Program-made: the position numbers and the translations under genes
In this document: positions 1 through 11,272 of the stretch, one piece after another
Position numbering within the stretch: position 1 is the first letter of the stretch
Layout: every line of letters starts with the position of its first letter
The notes under the pieces: generated by a model
Told to the model about the DNA's origin: nothing
What the model saw: only the letters and a program-made list of their open reading frames with translations
The model's database searches: none
Source: Petaurus breviceps papuanus
Taxonomy: Eukaryota; Chordata; Mammalia; Diprotodontia; Petauridae
Direction: 5' to 3'
DNA length: 64,000 nucleotides
Assembly: GCA_028583685.1 (NCBI GenBank)
Contig: JAMXIF010000042.1
Span: 19,931,490 to 19,995,489, forward strand

Positions 1-40
<40 letters not shown>
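1..40. repeat. (TA)n microsatellite, cut by window start
   Basis: Twenty uninterrupted TA units; the array continues beyond the left edge, so its true length is unknown. Confidence 0.95.
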
Positions 41-43
<3 letters not shown>

Positions 44-61
44 TTATACACAATTTAGACC

Positions 62-275
62 TGTGATTTCATTGGTGTAACAAACTTTCATTGAAGAAAT
101 TCTCTATAACAATGAGCAGTAGACTTCAATATATAAAATTGGGGAGTAGTGTGAAGCCTTGAGAGGTTAAATGACTTTGCCCAAGGTCAACCAGCTGTTA
201 TGTATCAGGGGCAGAACTGGACCCCAAATATTCCTAACCCTGAGGTCAGTTCAACATTAAGTCATTATGCTATGC
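62..275 (-). repeat. MIR-type SINE
   Basis: On the minus strand this reads as a CORE-SINE. The motif for 'gaccttgggcaaagtcattt' is visible as its complement near 170-195. The 3' end carries the 'tgatttcattggtgta' block typical of old marsupial MIR relatives. It is well diverged. Confidence 0.6.
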
Positions 276-289
276 TGTAGGGTAGACAA

Positions 290-466
290 AAACAGAGGGA
301 GAGAGGAAGATAGAGATTTGGGGAGAGAGATAAAGAGAGGGGAGAGAGACAAACACACAGAGGGAGACAGAGACAGACAGAGACAGAGAGACAGGGACAG
401 AGAGAGACCGAGAGACAGAGACAGACAGAGACAGACAGAGACAGAGAAAGACAGAGAGAGAAAGTG
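290..466. repeat. Purine-rich (CAGAGA)n-type microsatellite
   Basis: Imperfect repeats of gagaca, cagaga and gacaga. Overlapping ORFs of 66-97 codons (Arg/Asp/Glu-rich on one strand, Ser/Leu/Cys-rich on the other) are artefacts of the repeat having no stop codons. Confidence 0.9.
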
Positions 467-469
467 AAT

Positions 470-3140
470 ATATACATGTGTATGGCTACATATAAGCTTG
501 GAGTATCTGCATGTATTCCATAAATCTTCTCTCCTTTCAGGTAGTTGCATTTTCTAATACAGACCTAATAGCATTTGTCCTTCCTTCCCCATTTCCTTTG
601 GCTGAATTTTGCATGGTTCAGAGGAAACCCCTGATAATCCTGAGCTTTCTATTGGTTAGATACTTTGTCACCCCTCTCTTGGAAGATGCAAATGCCTGGG
701 CTTGGTTTCCTCATGTGCATGAGGCCTACTATGTACCTGCAGAGAGGGAGCAGTATCTCAAGTAGGTGGCTCTTGGCCTTTTTAGGGGAGACTTGGAAGA
801 GAGGAGCTGTGTGCTCTTGGTTTCCAATGGCAAAAGAACAGTACAGGTGTTACCATGACAATAACAACCGAAAGGAGCCAAGACCGGGAAATGAGGCCCT
901 CTCCAAATGTAGGCTTCCAAGGCTTCCTGCAACCTTGCTGATGTAGTTACTTTTGTGAAGCCACCTCTGTACTTCTTGCTTCAGCTTCTGGCCTCAGGGA
1001 AATTCTGTTTGCCAAATTGAGAATTATCCTTCAGTCCCTAAGTTTTATCTCCCATCCTTCCTCTTTTTAAAAAGCTTACATTCCATTTGGGGGAGAAGAA
1101 TGCAGTGCTTTTTAGGCCAACTCTTCTGGCAATTATTTTAATGAATGCTGGACTTGGTTCAGCCTTGTAATCTAAGTGTCAGCATTTTTGCACAGACCTC
1201 TATGGGTGTATACAAGGCATGTTTAAAGCTAAATACATTTGGCTATTGAGGTGGGCTGGTGGTTGGGGGTGGGGGAAGTGCATTTCTAAAACTGGTATCT
1301 CCTTCAACACCTAGCCTGGTGTTCTATACATAGAAGGTATTTGTTGAATTCTAAAATCATTTCTGCCAAGAAGAGGGACATTATATGTTAAGATAACCAA
1401 GTGGTAAAGAAACTTGTAAGTTGCAAGAGTATGTGTTTTGGGGCATAAGGGAATAATTGGGGCTGAATAAAATTGAGTCAGTACCTCTCTCAGGCCTAAG
1501 GATATTATTTAGTTATTTAGAAATAACCTAGCTAGTTTCCCTTTTATCATTTAGAATATATAGTGTCATGATTTCCCCAAGCATTTTATCTCACATAAAG
1601 GGGGAGACAGGACAAGGTACCAGTCTTTAGCACTTACTAGTAATCAAGAAGAGACCCTGAAAATATCAGAAAAAATATTTCAATCTGGTAGGGTCCATAG
1701 TATTCTAATGAGAGCAGGGGCATGATGACAAGCTGCACAGGGACGAGATGAAGGAAATATGTGCTAATTCTACATTTCTGAGTGAGTAGGACTCCTTGGC
1801 TCTGTCATGCTCTGCAAGCTCATTCCCTATTGCTGCTAGCCAGAGCTCTGTGCACCAATAAAACAGTCAAATAATGCACGTTTTCTCAGTACTGCTCTCA
1901 TCCCTGAAGCAACCATGGAGAAGGGGAAGAGAAGGGAGCAACATGAAGCCAAACAATTCCTTAAAGCCAGCATTCATCTAAATGTCTCACCTGCCACCAA
2001 CAAGTATCTTGAATGCCCCTCATAGCAGAAGATGGAATTACCCCGAGCCATCCACACTCTCTAATGGCCTGTGACTAAGGGGCTGTGTTCTGATAAACAA
2101 GCTATTTGGTTACAGACTGAAGACACATGCAAACTTTTGTTGTCAAGTAACAAGGTAAGAGTTGGCATCTCTGATCATAGGTGGAAACATTCCATATCCC
2201 AGGTGGAAGGCCCCAGGAAGAGGGCCATTTTATGTGATTGATGATGAGGATGGGGGGAAAAGTTTATTCAGCAAAACAAAACAAAACAAAAAAAAAACAA
2301 GCAAAAGGCTGTGTACACATGTGATTTTATCCTCTCAATTTTGTATCTGTGCAATGGTTGGCCTACAAGATCCCCAAGTCCTTTGGAAATGTTTCCTTTC
2401 AACTACCATGAAGAATATTTTCAAAATTATCTGTTTCTTTATGAGTCAGAGAACATTTATTATGCTACTGCCCATTCAGATTTGTATGATTTTCTTTATA
2501 TGGACTGGAAGGATTGTTTTGAAAAATCACATACAAAGTACTAGTTTTGATTCCAGTTTCCTGGAAAAAATACTTTCATGTCTTAGCTATGGTTTCCTTT
2601 CTTCCCATCACAACCTGTGCTCCCCTTTGTTCAGGCTATTTTCTCCTTTCAGAATAGCCTACCTCCTATCTAGCTATGCATCCAGTGAAGTGTGTTACCC
2701 ACCTCCTGGAGGGTACCATTACCTCTGATGATGGACTCAAGATGCAAAAAGGAAAATACATTTTCAGATACAGTCAATGTGGAAATTTGTTTTGCACAAA
2801 CATCTTATTTGTTATAAGGATTTTCTTTCTCTTCCTTTCTTTTTCATTTTTGGTAGAAGAGAGGGTGAGGGGAAGACTAGAAATAGGATAGTCCCCAAAG
2901 AAAAAGAAAAGAAAGAATCGGTCATTAGTGTATTTTTTAGAGTAGATGGAAGGCCAGAAGGAAACACAGACAAGCAGGACAGCTTTGAAAGTTCCTTGTT
3001 AAATTTATGATATACTTAAAAAAGAAAGAAAAGATGTATAGACACATACATATAGTGGAGATTTGTGATTTCAGTTACAATCTTCTTTTTCTATTCTACT
3101 TTGTATATAGTAAGTGTAAATTTTAAAAGACAAACAAATA
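470..3140. other. Unassigned stretch, no gene recognised
   Basis: I see no repeat family or gene I can name. A 255 bp open frame (511-765) follows a good pyrimidine tract and AG at 526-540; it is discussed as a weak exon candidate. The 567 bp open frame at 2162-2728 begins at TTG, has no ATG until position 2353, and shows no domain. An A-rich run lies at 2275-2300. Confidence 0.5.
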
Positions 3141-3151
3141 GCAGTCTGGAC

Positions 3152-3345
3152 CAGGGGTTCTTCACCTTTATTGTGTCATAGACCCCTTTGACAATCTGGT
3201 GAAGCTAATAAATGCCTCCTCAGAATAATGTCTTTAAATGCACAAAATAAAATAAAAAGGATGATAAAGGAAATCAATTATATTAAAATAGCTCTAAAAA
3301 TATTTTTAAAAACCAAGTTTACAAACCCCACTTTAAAAACTCTTT
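3152..3345 (+). mobile_element. hAT-N non-autonomous DNA transposon
   Basis: It starts cagggGTTCTTcACCttt and holds the shared internal blocks 'gacccctttgacaatctgg' and 'taaatgcacaaaataaaat'. The right inverted end is decayed. It belongs to the same family as the copies near 16.4, 45.5, 48.4 and 62.4 kb. Confidence 0.6.
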
Positions 3346-3429
3346 ATCTAGACTTAGATTTTTAAACCACCTGCCTTATGAGGTGTTCTCTGACTTTCTT
3401 GGTTCCCAATAGGACCACTGAATTTTCAA

Positions 3430-3800
3430 ACAGAAAGGATCCTTGTCAATCATCTAGTTTAACAGTCCATTCTTAACCTGCCCCCCCCCCTTTCACATAC
3501 ATTTATTTCACAGATAGGGAATTTAATACCTGAGAGGTGAATTCGGAATTGGTAAGACTTCCCTAAAGTCTTATAGCATTTATAATCTTTACCACTTTTC
3601 ATAGCATTTAATTATATGGAATAGAAGGGAACTGAATAAAATAGAACCATAACATTGCAGGGACACTCGGGGACAATCTATTCCCACCTCCTCATTTTAT
3701 AGAAAAGGAAAGGAAGGCTCAGATAAGCCAAAAGCAAAATCAAGGTCTTAACAATTCGCTAGAGACAGAGCAACAGTAGGAATATAATCAAATTCCTTTT
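3430..3800 (-). repeat. Two decayed MIR-type SINE fragments
   Basis: Two minus-strand pieces, about 3430-3560 and 3650-3800, keep the 'cctcattttatagaaaagg' style CORE segment and little else. A ten-base poly-C run sits at about 3481-3490. Confidence 0.4.
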
Positions 3801-4111
3801 CTGAGACACAATTTTATTATTAATTGAGGGCAGATATTAGGACACAGACATCTTTCATATTGCTGGTAGTTTCCTACGTGATGCCTACTGAGCACCCAAT
3901 AGGAGGCCCACAAATGTTTGTTGAATTGCACTTCTCTCTGAATTCTGGGCTTGTTTTATATGGTAATCTGGTTTGGGGATTTCAAAGAACAGAGATAACC
4001 ATAGACACTGTAAACTAACCATAGGATTTATTGAAAAGCATGAAGACCACTAGTGTAGTCTGTATTAAAAAGCATGCAGACCACTTACTACTCATACAAA
4101 AAAGGTATAAG

Positions 4112-4228
4112 ATATATAGACTGTAAGCTCCTTGAGTGCAGGAGCTGTTTGAAATTTGGCTTGTATCCTTAGCACCTAATACAGAACCTAGCACATAGTA
4201 AACCCTTAATAAATTCTTGTTTAATTAA
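4112..4228 (+). mobile_element. L2 LINE 3' terminus
   Basis: It carries the standard L2 end: 'gactgtaagctccttgag', then 'cctagcacatagtaaaccc' and 'ttaataaattcttgttt'. Only the last 120 bp are present. Confidence 0.75.
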
Positions 4229-4367
4229 GCTTGTTTCAATTCACCCCAAGTCCTTTTTTTAGCCAGATTTTGGGAAATAAAGTTACAAACTTGTGTAGCT
4301 GAATCCTAGGCTACCAACTTAGTCTAAGAAACCAATTGGTCCTGTATGGTTCACATACACTACAGAG

Positions 4368-4625
4368 GAATAGGACTACATCTCAGTAGCTCAGTGGATA
4401 GAGCAGAGGGCCTGTAATCAGAAGGATCTGCGTTCAAATATAGCCTCAAGACACTTACCAGCTGTGTGACCCTGGACAAGTCACTTAACCATGTTTGACT
4501 CAATTTCCTCATCTGTAAAATGATCTGGAGAAAGAAATGGCAAAGCACACCAGAATCTTTGCCAAGAAAATACCCAAAAAGGGGTCATGGAGAGAAAGAT
4601 GTGATTGAAACCACTTGACAACAAC
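4368..4625 (+). mobile_element. SINE-R
   Basis: The tRNA-like head is 'tcagtggatagagcagaggg', the CORE is 'agctgtgtgaccctggacaa', and the tail matches Bov-B/RTE ends (ctggagaaagaaatggcaaa). It closes with a short caacaacaa run. No clear TSD. Confidence 0.85.
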
Positions 4626-4666
4626 AAGAAAGAAGCAGACAAAGGAAGTTAGACCTTCTAATACAA

Positions 4667-5161
4667 CAGTTCTCAAAGTTTTGTCCTCAAACTCCTGGGT
4701 GTCCCTGAGATCCTTCAGAGGGGTCTGTGTGGTCAAAAGTATTTTCATAATAATACTAAGGCAAGATTTGCCCATTAAAATGCTTTTTTTCCCCAACTAC
4801 ATATCCATTTTCTTCATACACTACAACCAGAACAATATATCACAATCAATTCAATACGATAGCAGATGAGAATCCATCTGTCATATATTAAGTCAGACAT
4901 TGAAGAGATATACACAAATATTTAAAACAATGCATCTCCTCACTATTTTTGAAAATATAGTTTTTAATAAATATTTATATCAACATGTAACTGGCTTATT
5001 TTCATTTAAGTAAATTAATAAATATTTTAAAATTTCTGTTAGTTTTAATTTCAAATATGGTAAATATTGATAAAGATAACTCACATAAACAAAAACTCAT
5101 TGGGGTATCAATTTTCAAGAGTATAAGGAGATTCTGAGACTAAAAAGTTTGAAAACTGCTG
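4667..5161 (+). mobile_element. hAT-type DNA transposon, internally deleted
   Basis: It starts 'cagttctcaaagttttg' and ends 'aaaagtttgaaaactgctg', imperfect inverted repeats of the common hAT form. The interior is AT-rich non-coding sequence. I recognise it as an old mammalian hAT family but cannot name the subfamily. Confidence 0.65.
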
Positions 5162-6130
5162 ATCTAATATATCTCTAGCAAAATTGAGCCATCTTTGAAA
5201 GTTCTGATTCTGGGTAAATCAGATAAATCACAGTGACTTGTGGAATTTCCCCGGAACAGGGTCTACCCTCATAGATACTCACCAATCATTCTAGACCTTC
5301 AGGATAATCAGTCTGTATCACTTTCCATTTTTCACATTTGCTGTATTTTCAATGAGATCTGCTCTTCTTCATTCCTCCTCCCCTCCCCCTGATTATTGTA
5401 CTCTCATAAAGGTACCTTCAGTTTATCTGTTCCTATTTTGGTTTGAACCAATATTATTCTGATATTTAGCATTTGTATATCTCCTAACCATTAAAGCTTG
5501 TATGGATGATTGTGTACATCAGTGAAATATCACTTCCTAAAGAGAAAATATAATACAGAGATTTTCCTTATATGTGTGCATAAAAAGGTTGCTCAGATCA
5601 TGTGATTTTCTGGACTACAAAGTAGGAGTGTATCTGATAAAAATAATTTGTTTTTCCCACATAATTACTATTCAGAGTTGTTATAAAAAAGGATGGGTCT
5701 TTGCTTTTCTGTCCTCCTTTAAACTGAGTGTGTTCACTCCTATTAATACATGCTTCCTAGAAGTAGAAAATGGATTAATGAGTTTATCAGCAAACTCTCT
5801 AACTTTGGGAGTTTGTAGGGTACAATTGACATGAAGCCTCATATGTGAATGGAGTTGACATTCCTCTTCTGCAAAATAATTGTGTCTGACTTTGGGTTGT
5901 TTGATGAAGGGAGTGATCTTTTATTGAGAGTTTAAGTGAAAGCTTCAATTCTAGCTTTTGATTTCTAATCTACAGAGAAAATTGATATTTGGCTTTTCTT
6001 CAAAAAGATTAAAGTTTGCTCTGCCTGCAGTCTGATGGTATTGATATCAAGAGAATATTATACTTAGTTTGTGTACATTGCTCAGCTTTAAGAAAGGTAA
6101 ATCTTTCCTATAGGGGCTGTATAATTGTTT
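5162..6130. other. Unassigned AT-rich stretch
   Basis: About 970 bp with no recognisable repeat, RNA or gene. An 86-codon open frame at 5574-5834 has no identifiable domain. Confidence 0.4.
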
Positions 6131-6144
6131 AAAAATAACTATAA

Positions 6145-6292
6145 GGGGCGGTCAGGTGGCTCAGCAAGTAAGAGTACCGGCTCCAGTGTCAGGATGACCT
6201 GGGGATCAAATCTGGGCTCATACTTAGCACCACACCCAGAAATAACTGGCCGTGTAACCTTGAGCAAGTTACTTAACCCCGATTGCTTTAAA
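6145..6292 (+). mobile_element. SINE-A, right-monomer type
   Basis: Head 'ggggcggtcaggtggctcag', CORE ending 'ttaaccccgattgctttaa'. Flanked by a 14 bp TSD aaaaataactataa (6131-6144 and 6293-6306). Its middle block 'caccacacccagaaataac' matches the right half of the dimeric SINEs at 25.6 and 53.5 kb. Confidence 0.95.
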
Positions 6293-6306
6293 AAAAATAA
6301 CTATAA

Positions 6307-6440
6307 AAATTATAATAATATAGTCATAATATTTTATAATAAAGTAGACTAAAATTTTATAATAAAATTACAATAATAATTAGTTATAAACTAGTTAATT
6401 ATAACTAAGTATAATCATAATTGCTAATAAAATTATAACT
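6307..6440. repeat. AT-rich low-complexity tract
   Basis: Degenerate runs of ataataatt and ttataataaa between a SINE and an L1 3' end. Confidence 0.6.
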
Positions 6441-6905
6441 TTATATTTTTTGTTTCCACATAACCTGCATTTCTTAATATATCCCTCCTCTCCCAACTCC
6501 CTCAATTTTCCAAGAGAATGACCTTTTTTTTTTAACAAAGAATGAAAAAGAGAAAAGAATAATAGTCCAGCAATACTAACCAACATATCAAATAAAGTTA
6601 TCGCTATATGTAATATTCCACACCATTGGTCTTCCCCCTTTCTGCAAAAAAGGGAGAGGAGCAGAATCATATTTCTTCTTTGGGTACAACCTTGCAATTT
6701 CACAACAATTTCATTTTATTTTTTGTTCTTTACACTTATAGTTGAGGATATTATTTTTTTGATCATTAAATTCACTTTGCATCATTTCACATGCATCTTC
6801 CCATGATTCTCTGTATTTATTATATAGTTTCTTACAGCATGGTAATATTCCCTTATGTTAATATGCTACAACTTGTTTAGCCTTTTCCCAACTGATAAGC
6901 CTCTG
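6440..6905 (-). mobile_element. L1 3' end, 5'-truncated
   Basis: Read on the minus strand this is the end of ORF2 (complement of 'tttagccttttcccaactga') and the 3' UTR of a marsupial L1. It stops where the 7SL-related sequence begins. Confidence 0.55.
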
Positions 6906-6906
6906 C

Positions 6907-6994
6907 TATAGTTTTTAGGAGTTCAGTGCCAGGCATGGTCATACATATTTGTAATCCATGCTTTTGGAGGGGCTATAGATTTTAGGAGTTGAGA
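6907..6994 (+). repeat. 67 bp tandem duplication of 7SL 5' end plus flank
   Basis: Two head-to-tail units start at 6907 (tatagtttttaggagttcag) and 6974 (tatagattttaggagttgag). Each runs from non-7SL flank into the first 7SL bases (6928 and 6995). The first unit is a partial extra copy that includes 'ggcatggtcatacatatttg'. The two units have diverged, so the duplication is not recent. Confidence 0.75.
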
Positions 6995-7289
6995 GTCAGG
7001 CATAGTGGTACATATTTGTACCTTATGGTTTTGGAGAGACTAAGGCTGATGGACTGCTTGAGATCAGAAGTTCTGAGCAGCAGTGGGCTAAACCTGTTGT
7101 ATGTTTATACTAAACCTGGCACCAGTAAGATAGGCTCCTAGGAGTAGGAAGTTACCAGGTCATCTGAAGTAGGACAAATTGGCCCAGGATGGAGAGATCA
7201 GCAGTGGTATTGTACCATGAGCAGCAGCTTTATTTCCAGGGTTGGCAAGATAGGTATATTTAGTCTCAAACCAAACCAGACAAAACAAG
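6995..7289 (+). pseudogene. RN7SL: 7SL (SRP) RNA pseudogene
   Basis: The sequence follows the 7SL RNA of the signal recognition particle almost end to end. The 5' Alu-domain-like start reads 'gtcaggcatagtggtacata', then 'ggctgatggactgcttgaga'. The middle S-domain block keeps 'gcccagg' and 'gatcagcagtggtattgtac'. The 3' end 'ggcaagatag...tagtctc' is followed by an A-rich tail (7268-7289). It is about 273 nt against the usual 300 and differs at many positions, including paired regions, so it is a dead processed copy, not an active gene. Marsupials are not known for 7SL-derived SINEs, so an individual retrocopy is the simplest reading. The neighbour on the left is an L1 3' end on the opposite strand. 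I am sure of the 7SL identity, less so of the exact ends. Confidence 0.85.
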
Positions 7290-7730
7290 TAGTGCAAAGG
7301 CTACAAAAAGAAACTTTGGACCTGGGGGATTAGTTATTTCTGTAGAATTCTAGCATGCAAACTTGTGAATACCAAGGTGGGAAATAGCTTATATGGCATG
7401 CTCTACTGGGGAGCTATATGGGTATAATAACATTTTGCTTTTTCTGATAGTTTGATTACAATTCTTGCCTTTTGGGATTTGCCTATCATATTATAAATCT
7501 TGCTTCAGTCTCTCATTTCCATATGATTTTTCAATGTAGTTTTAAAAGTTACAACTTGTTTTAAAAGACTTTTGGAAAATGAATTGGATTTTCTTCCCAT
7601 ATACAAACAATAAATTTATGGCAAATTCTCAATTTTAAAGTGTTTAAAATTAAATTTATTTATATTTTTTTCTACATCCCATTGGTATCCAGACTTATGG
7701 TATACTTGGTATAAAAAGGAGATACTGATT
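7290..7730. other. Unassigned stretch
   Basis: About 440 bp of AT-rich sequence with no feature I can support. Confidence 0.4.
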
Positions 7731-7734
7731 TGGA

Positions 7735-7905
7735 AATTTCCTTTGCCATGCAGATCAGCTACTCATCTGTAACTTAGTTTTAGAGAATTGCCCAAGGATC
7801 CTGAGAGGCTAACTCATGATCTCACAACCATTATCTATCAGACGTAGAACTTGAATCTAGGTCTTTGTTATGTCAAGGCTGCCCCCTCTATCTGTTTTAC
7901 TCCCA
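7735..7905 (-). repeat. MIR-type SINE
   Basis: The complement keeps the block seen here as 'ctgtaacttagttttagaga' followed by a decayed CORE and head ending at 'ggctgccccctctatctg'. Confidence 0.6.
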
Positions 7906-8034
7906 TGTCTCTCATCCCACTGATACAGCACTGATCATCTAGTACTTAAAACCAAAAACCTCTTCAATTTGAAAATCATTTTGAGAGGTCAATTGTATGT
8001 TTCATCAATTACATGTTGAACTTTTCATAGCACC

Positions 8035-8380
8035 TTATTCTTCTATAAATACTTTTGCTTAAATTATTTCATTTTTTCATCCCCAAATTCCTACAAGGTA
8101 GGTAGTTATTACTATTATTCTTATCCCACAGATGAGAAAACCGAAGCACAGAAAGATTCAGTGGCTTGTTTGATTCATTAAATATATTCAAGTGGTTATT
8201 CTGCGCAATGAATGTGTACAAATAATGTCATGGGCTTCAAGTTTAGGTGGAAAGATAAGATAGATTCATAAATTATTTCAATAAAGGTAGTTTATCTATA
8301 ATGTATTATGAATGTATTGGGTGGCTCATGTGACCATAGGATCATAGATTTAGAACTAGATGGGAACTTAGAGGTCATTC
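8035..8380 (-). repeat. Decayed MIR-type SINE pieces
   Basis: About 8035-8175 carries 'cccacagatgagaaaaccga'. About 8328-8380 carries 'ggatcatagatttagaacta', the start of another MIR-type copy on the minus strand. The rest is unassigned. Confidence 0.45.
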
Positions 8381-8394
8381 AAGATTAGAAGGAA

Positions 8395-9395
8395 AGCAGA
8401 AAGGTCAAAAACAACTTTTACAGCCAGTTTTTCTGATAAAGGCCTCATTTCTCAAATATATATAGATATGAATGTCTATAAACATAGTAAGAAATAAAAT
8501 AAAAGAAATAAGAATGCAAGCCATTCCCCAACTGATAATTGGTCAAAAGATATGAACAGGTTGATTTTAGACAAAGAAATCTAAGCTATCTACAGTCAAA
8601 TGAAAAAAAATACTCTAAATCACTGTTGATTAGAGAAATGCAAATTAAAACAAATCTGAGGTACCACCTCATTCGTATCAGATTAGCTAATATAACAAAA
8701 AACAAAAAATATTGGATGTTGAAGGGGATGTGGGAAAACTGGGACACTAATGGTACTGTTGGTGGAGTTGTGAACTGATCTAATCATTATGGAAGACTGT
8801 TTCTTACTATGCCCAATTTTATAGCCAAAGTAGGCAAACCCTTTGATCCAGCAATACCACTGCTAAGTCTATATCCTAAAAACATCCCAAAACAGGGAAA
8901 AGTATGTATTTGTACAAAAACATTTATAGTATCTCTTTTCTGTGGAAATTGAATGGTTGTACCTCAGTTGGGGAATGGATAAACAAACTGTGGTATATTA
9001 TTTTAATGGAATATTATTGTGCTATAGGAAATGACAAACAGGATGATTTTAGAAAAACCTGGAAAGACTTACATGAACTGATGCATAGTGAAGTGAACAG
9101 AACCAGGAGAACATTGTACACAGTAACAACAATATTGTTCGATGAAGAATTTGATCCAAGGTACTATCTACCTCCACAGCAAGAACTGACATAGTTTGAA
9201 TACAGACTGAAACATGGATATTTTTCACTTTCTTCCATTTTTTTCTTTTATTGGAGTCTTCTACAAAATGACTAAAATGGAGATGTTATACATAATTGCA
9301 TATGTATAACCTATATCTGATTGTTTACCATCTCAGGAAGAGGAGGAGCAGTAGAACATGGAACTCAAAATTTTAAGTAAAAATGTTAAAACAAA
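8395..9395 (+). mobile_element. L1 LINE, 5'-truncated (end of ORF2 and 3' UTR)
   Basis: Open frames at 8539-8778 and 8904-9194 are the C-terminal part of L1 ORF2. The first contains IREMQIKTNLRYHLIRIRLA and ends in a GMWENWDTNGTVGG block. The second contains WYIILMEYYCAIGNDK and RKTWKDLHELM. These match the conserved end of mammalian L1 ORF2 downstream of the reverse transcriptase. The frame breaks between the two. The 3' UTR runs to about 9395 with no long A tail. There is no endonuclease or reverse transcriptase domain, so it cannot move. Confidence 0.9.
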
Positions 9396-9547
9396 ATAGT
9401 GTTTACCTCCTACCACCCTCCCCCCCATTCTATGCTTCAAAGTCCTCCCAGTCCCTACAAGATTGGAATCTATTTGAGAGCAAGGACCATGACTTCTGAA
9501 TAGGGCTTATTTGTTGAATTGAATTCTAAGTTCCTACAATCTGGAGG

Positions 9548-9742
9548 TTTATGAATAGATTAGGAGATAAGTTAAGGATACCTAGGTTCAGATCCTGCTT
9601 CAGACATTCATTAGACATGTCACTTTGGACAAATTACTTAACCGTTATCTGCCTGAGTTTCCTCATCTGTAAAATGAAAGTGTTGATCTTGATGGCTTAT
9701 AAGGTCTCTTTCATATGTAATTCTATTACACTGTGACAAGTC
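9548..9742 (+). repeat. MIR-type SINE
   Basis: CORE 'gacaaattacttaaccgtta', then 'cctcatctgtaaaatgaaag' and a 'taaggtctctttcatatgta' end. Diverged. Confidence 0.65.
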
Positions 9743-9744
9743 AT

Positions 9745-10160
9745 GATGTGAGAAGTAGGGGTAGATCATAGAGTACTATTGGGAGACTTCAGAGGGAGAA
9801 TAATGACATGGAGGAGCAGGAGAAAAGAAAGGAAGTTAGAATATTGAAGTCAGATTGCCAACTTGGTCATTTTGTTTTGGGGCCTAATAAAAGTTGAAGC
9901 GTCTGGGTGTACAAAAGGCCATCCCATAGACCATGCTCAGAGTTGGTATTTTGCAAGATAAAGTTGCATTATTGGTTGCAGATCTCAAAGAACTCAGTGT
10001 GTACAAAAGGGAGAGGCCCCACTTTCTTGTTCTTTCTTTATGACTCCATGTCGTGACTCTCTCCCAAGCTGCTTCCTACGAGTCAGGTGGAAAAAGGCTG
10101 ACCGGTTCTTTTCCCCACCCTAGCTCTCATGTGACATTTCAAATTTATTCTGTATCATAG
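9745..10160. other. Unassigned stretch
   Basis: Non-repetitive by eye; no open frame or RNA signal. Confidence 0.35.
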
Positions 10161-10164
10161 TTTG

Positions 10165-10343
10165 TTTGTAGATAGTTGCTTACATGTTCAGTCATTTCAC
10201 ACTCTTTGTGACCCCACTTTGGGTTTTCTTAGCAAAGATACTGGAGTAGTTTACCATTTCCTTCTTTAGCTCATCTTACAAATGAGACTTCCTGACTCCA
10301 GGTCTGGTCTCTATCCACTGTGCCACCTAGGTACCCAGTTTCT
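10165..10343 (-). mobile_element. SINE-R, internally shortened
   Basis: The minus-strand tail (seen as 'ttgtgaccccactttgggtt' and 'tttaccatttccttctttag') is joined to the head 'ctatccactgtgccacctag'. Part of the CORE is missing compared with the 250 bp form. Confidence 0.8.
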
Positions 10344-10347
10344 CCTC

Positions 10348-10475
10348 CATTAGACTGTGAGCTCTTTGAGAAGTGTGGACTATCTTTTGCGTTTTTTTGC
10401 ATCCCTAGGGCTTAGCATAGTGTCTGACACCTAGTAGGTACTTCCTAAATATTTATTGACTGATTGTATGTCCCT
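10348..10475 (+). mobile_element. L2 LINE 3' terminus
   Basis: It carries 'gactgtgagctctttgagaa', 'gggcttagcatagtgtctga' and 'aatatttattgactgattg', the canonical L2 end. Confidence 0.85.
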
Positions 10476-10479
10476 TTTA

Positions 10480-11250
10480 GCCCATAGCACATTTAGTAGA
10501 CACTCAGCAAATGTCTATGGATTAGAACATACGTTTTATTCTACATAATGTGTGACATATCCTAGTTTTACCCTGGAGAGTCAGAATCAGGACTTCAGTA
10601 TGATTTGAAACAGACCATTGAATAGAAAAAAAAACCATAGAAATAAAAGTAAAATTCTTAGTATATTCAAGCATCTACTGAAGTTTATAATGACTTCTAG
10701 AGATGGCCATTTTTTTGTGGATTTCTGAGAGAAATTTGAGAATGAGACTCTTGGCACCAAGGGGAGAGGATTTCAATGATGCCCATCCAATTTTGAACTT
10801 TCTTAAATGAAATGCCGTCTTTGCTCACCTTTAGCTAACCTCAGAATAATTCAACCACTGTACCTCACAATCAATGACAACTTACACCTGTTTTTCTATG
10901 TAGGATTAGTATAAAGAATGGTACATTTGTAGTAAACAGCCTTGTGCTGAGGATATCCGCTCCTTGTGCTTTTGAACCAGACATGATGTGCTGAGATTTG
11001 GGGCCCTGACGGTCATTCAGCTGGATAGTAAGACATATTTAAGAAGACAATGACCCCGACTTTGGCTAGGCAAGGCCACAGCAAGCACCTGAAAAGTAAA
11101 AACCTCCTGTAATAAACAAGCCCATTGTTAACATGTTACGTTATTGCTCTGACTATTGATGGTCTTTCTAACTCTGAATTGAATTGAGTTTTGGAGTCAT
11201 GAAGGCACAGGTTCATTTTTATAAAATCCCTTTACCATTTTTTTTTTTTG
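10480..11250. other. Unassigned stretch
   Basis: About 770 bp with no family I can name. An AATAAA occurs at about 11110 after a slightly GC-richer block (10935-11090), but no other gene or LTR landmarks are convincing. Confidence 0.35.
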
Positions 11251-11272
11251 TCTTTTAGAAATCATGGACACT

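Noticed and set aside
257-550. 97-codon Ser/Leu/Cys-rich protein on the minus strand
   Set aside because: Translation of a stop-free CAGAGA-type microsatellite; all frames are open.
2162-2728. 188-codon open frame, among the longest in the window
   Set aside because: It begins at TTG, has no ATG for the first 60 codons, crosses an A-rich run, shows no domain and has no splice or promoter context. Length alone is within chance for AT-rich DNA of this size.
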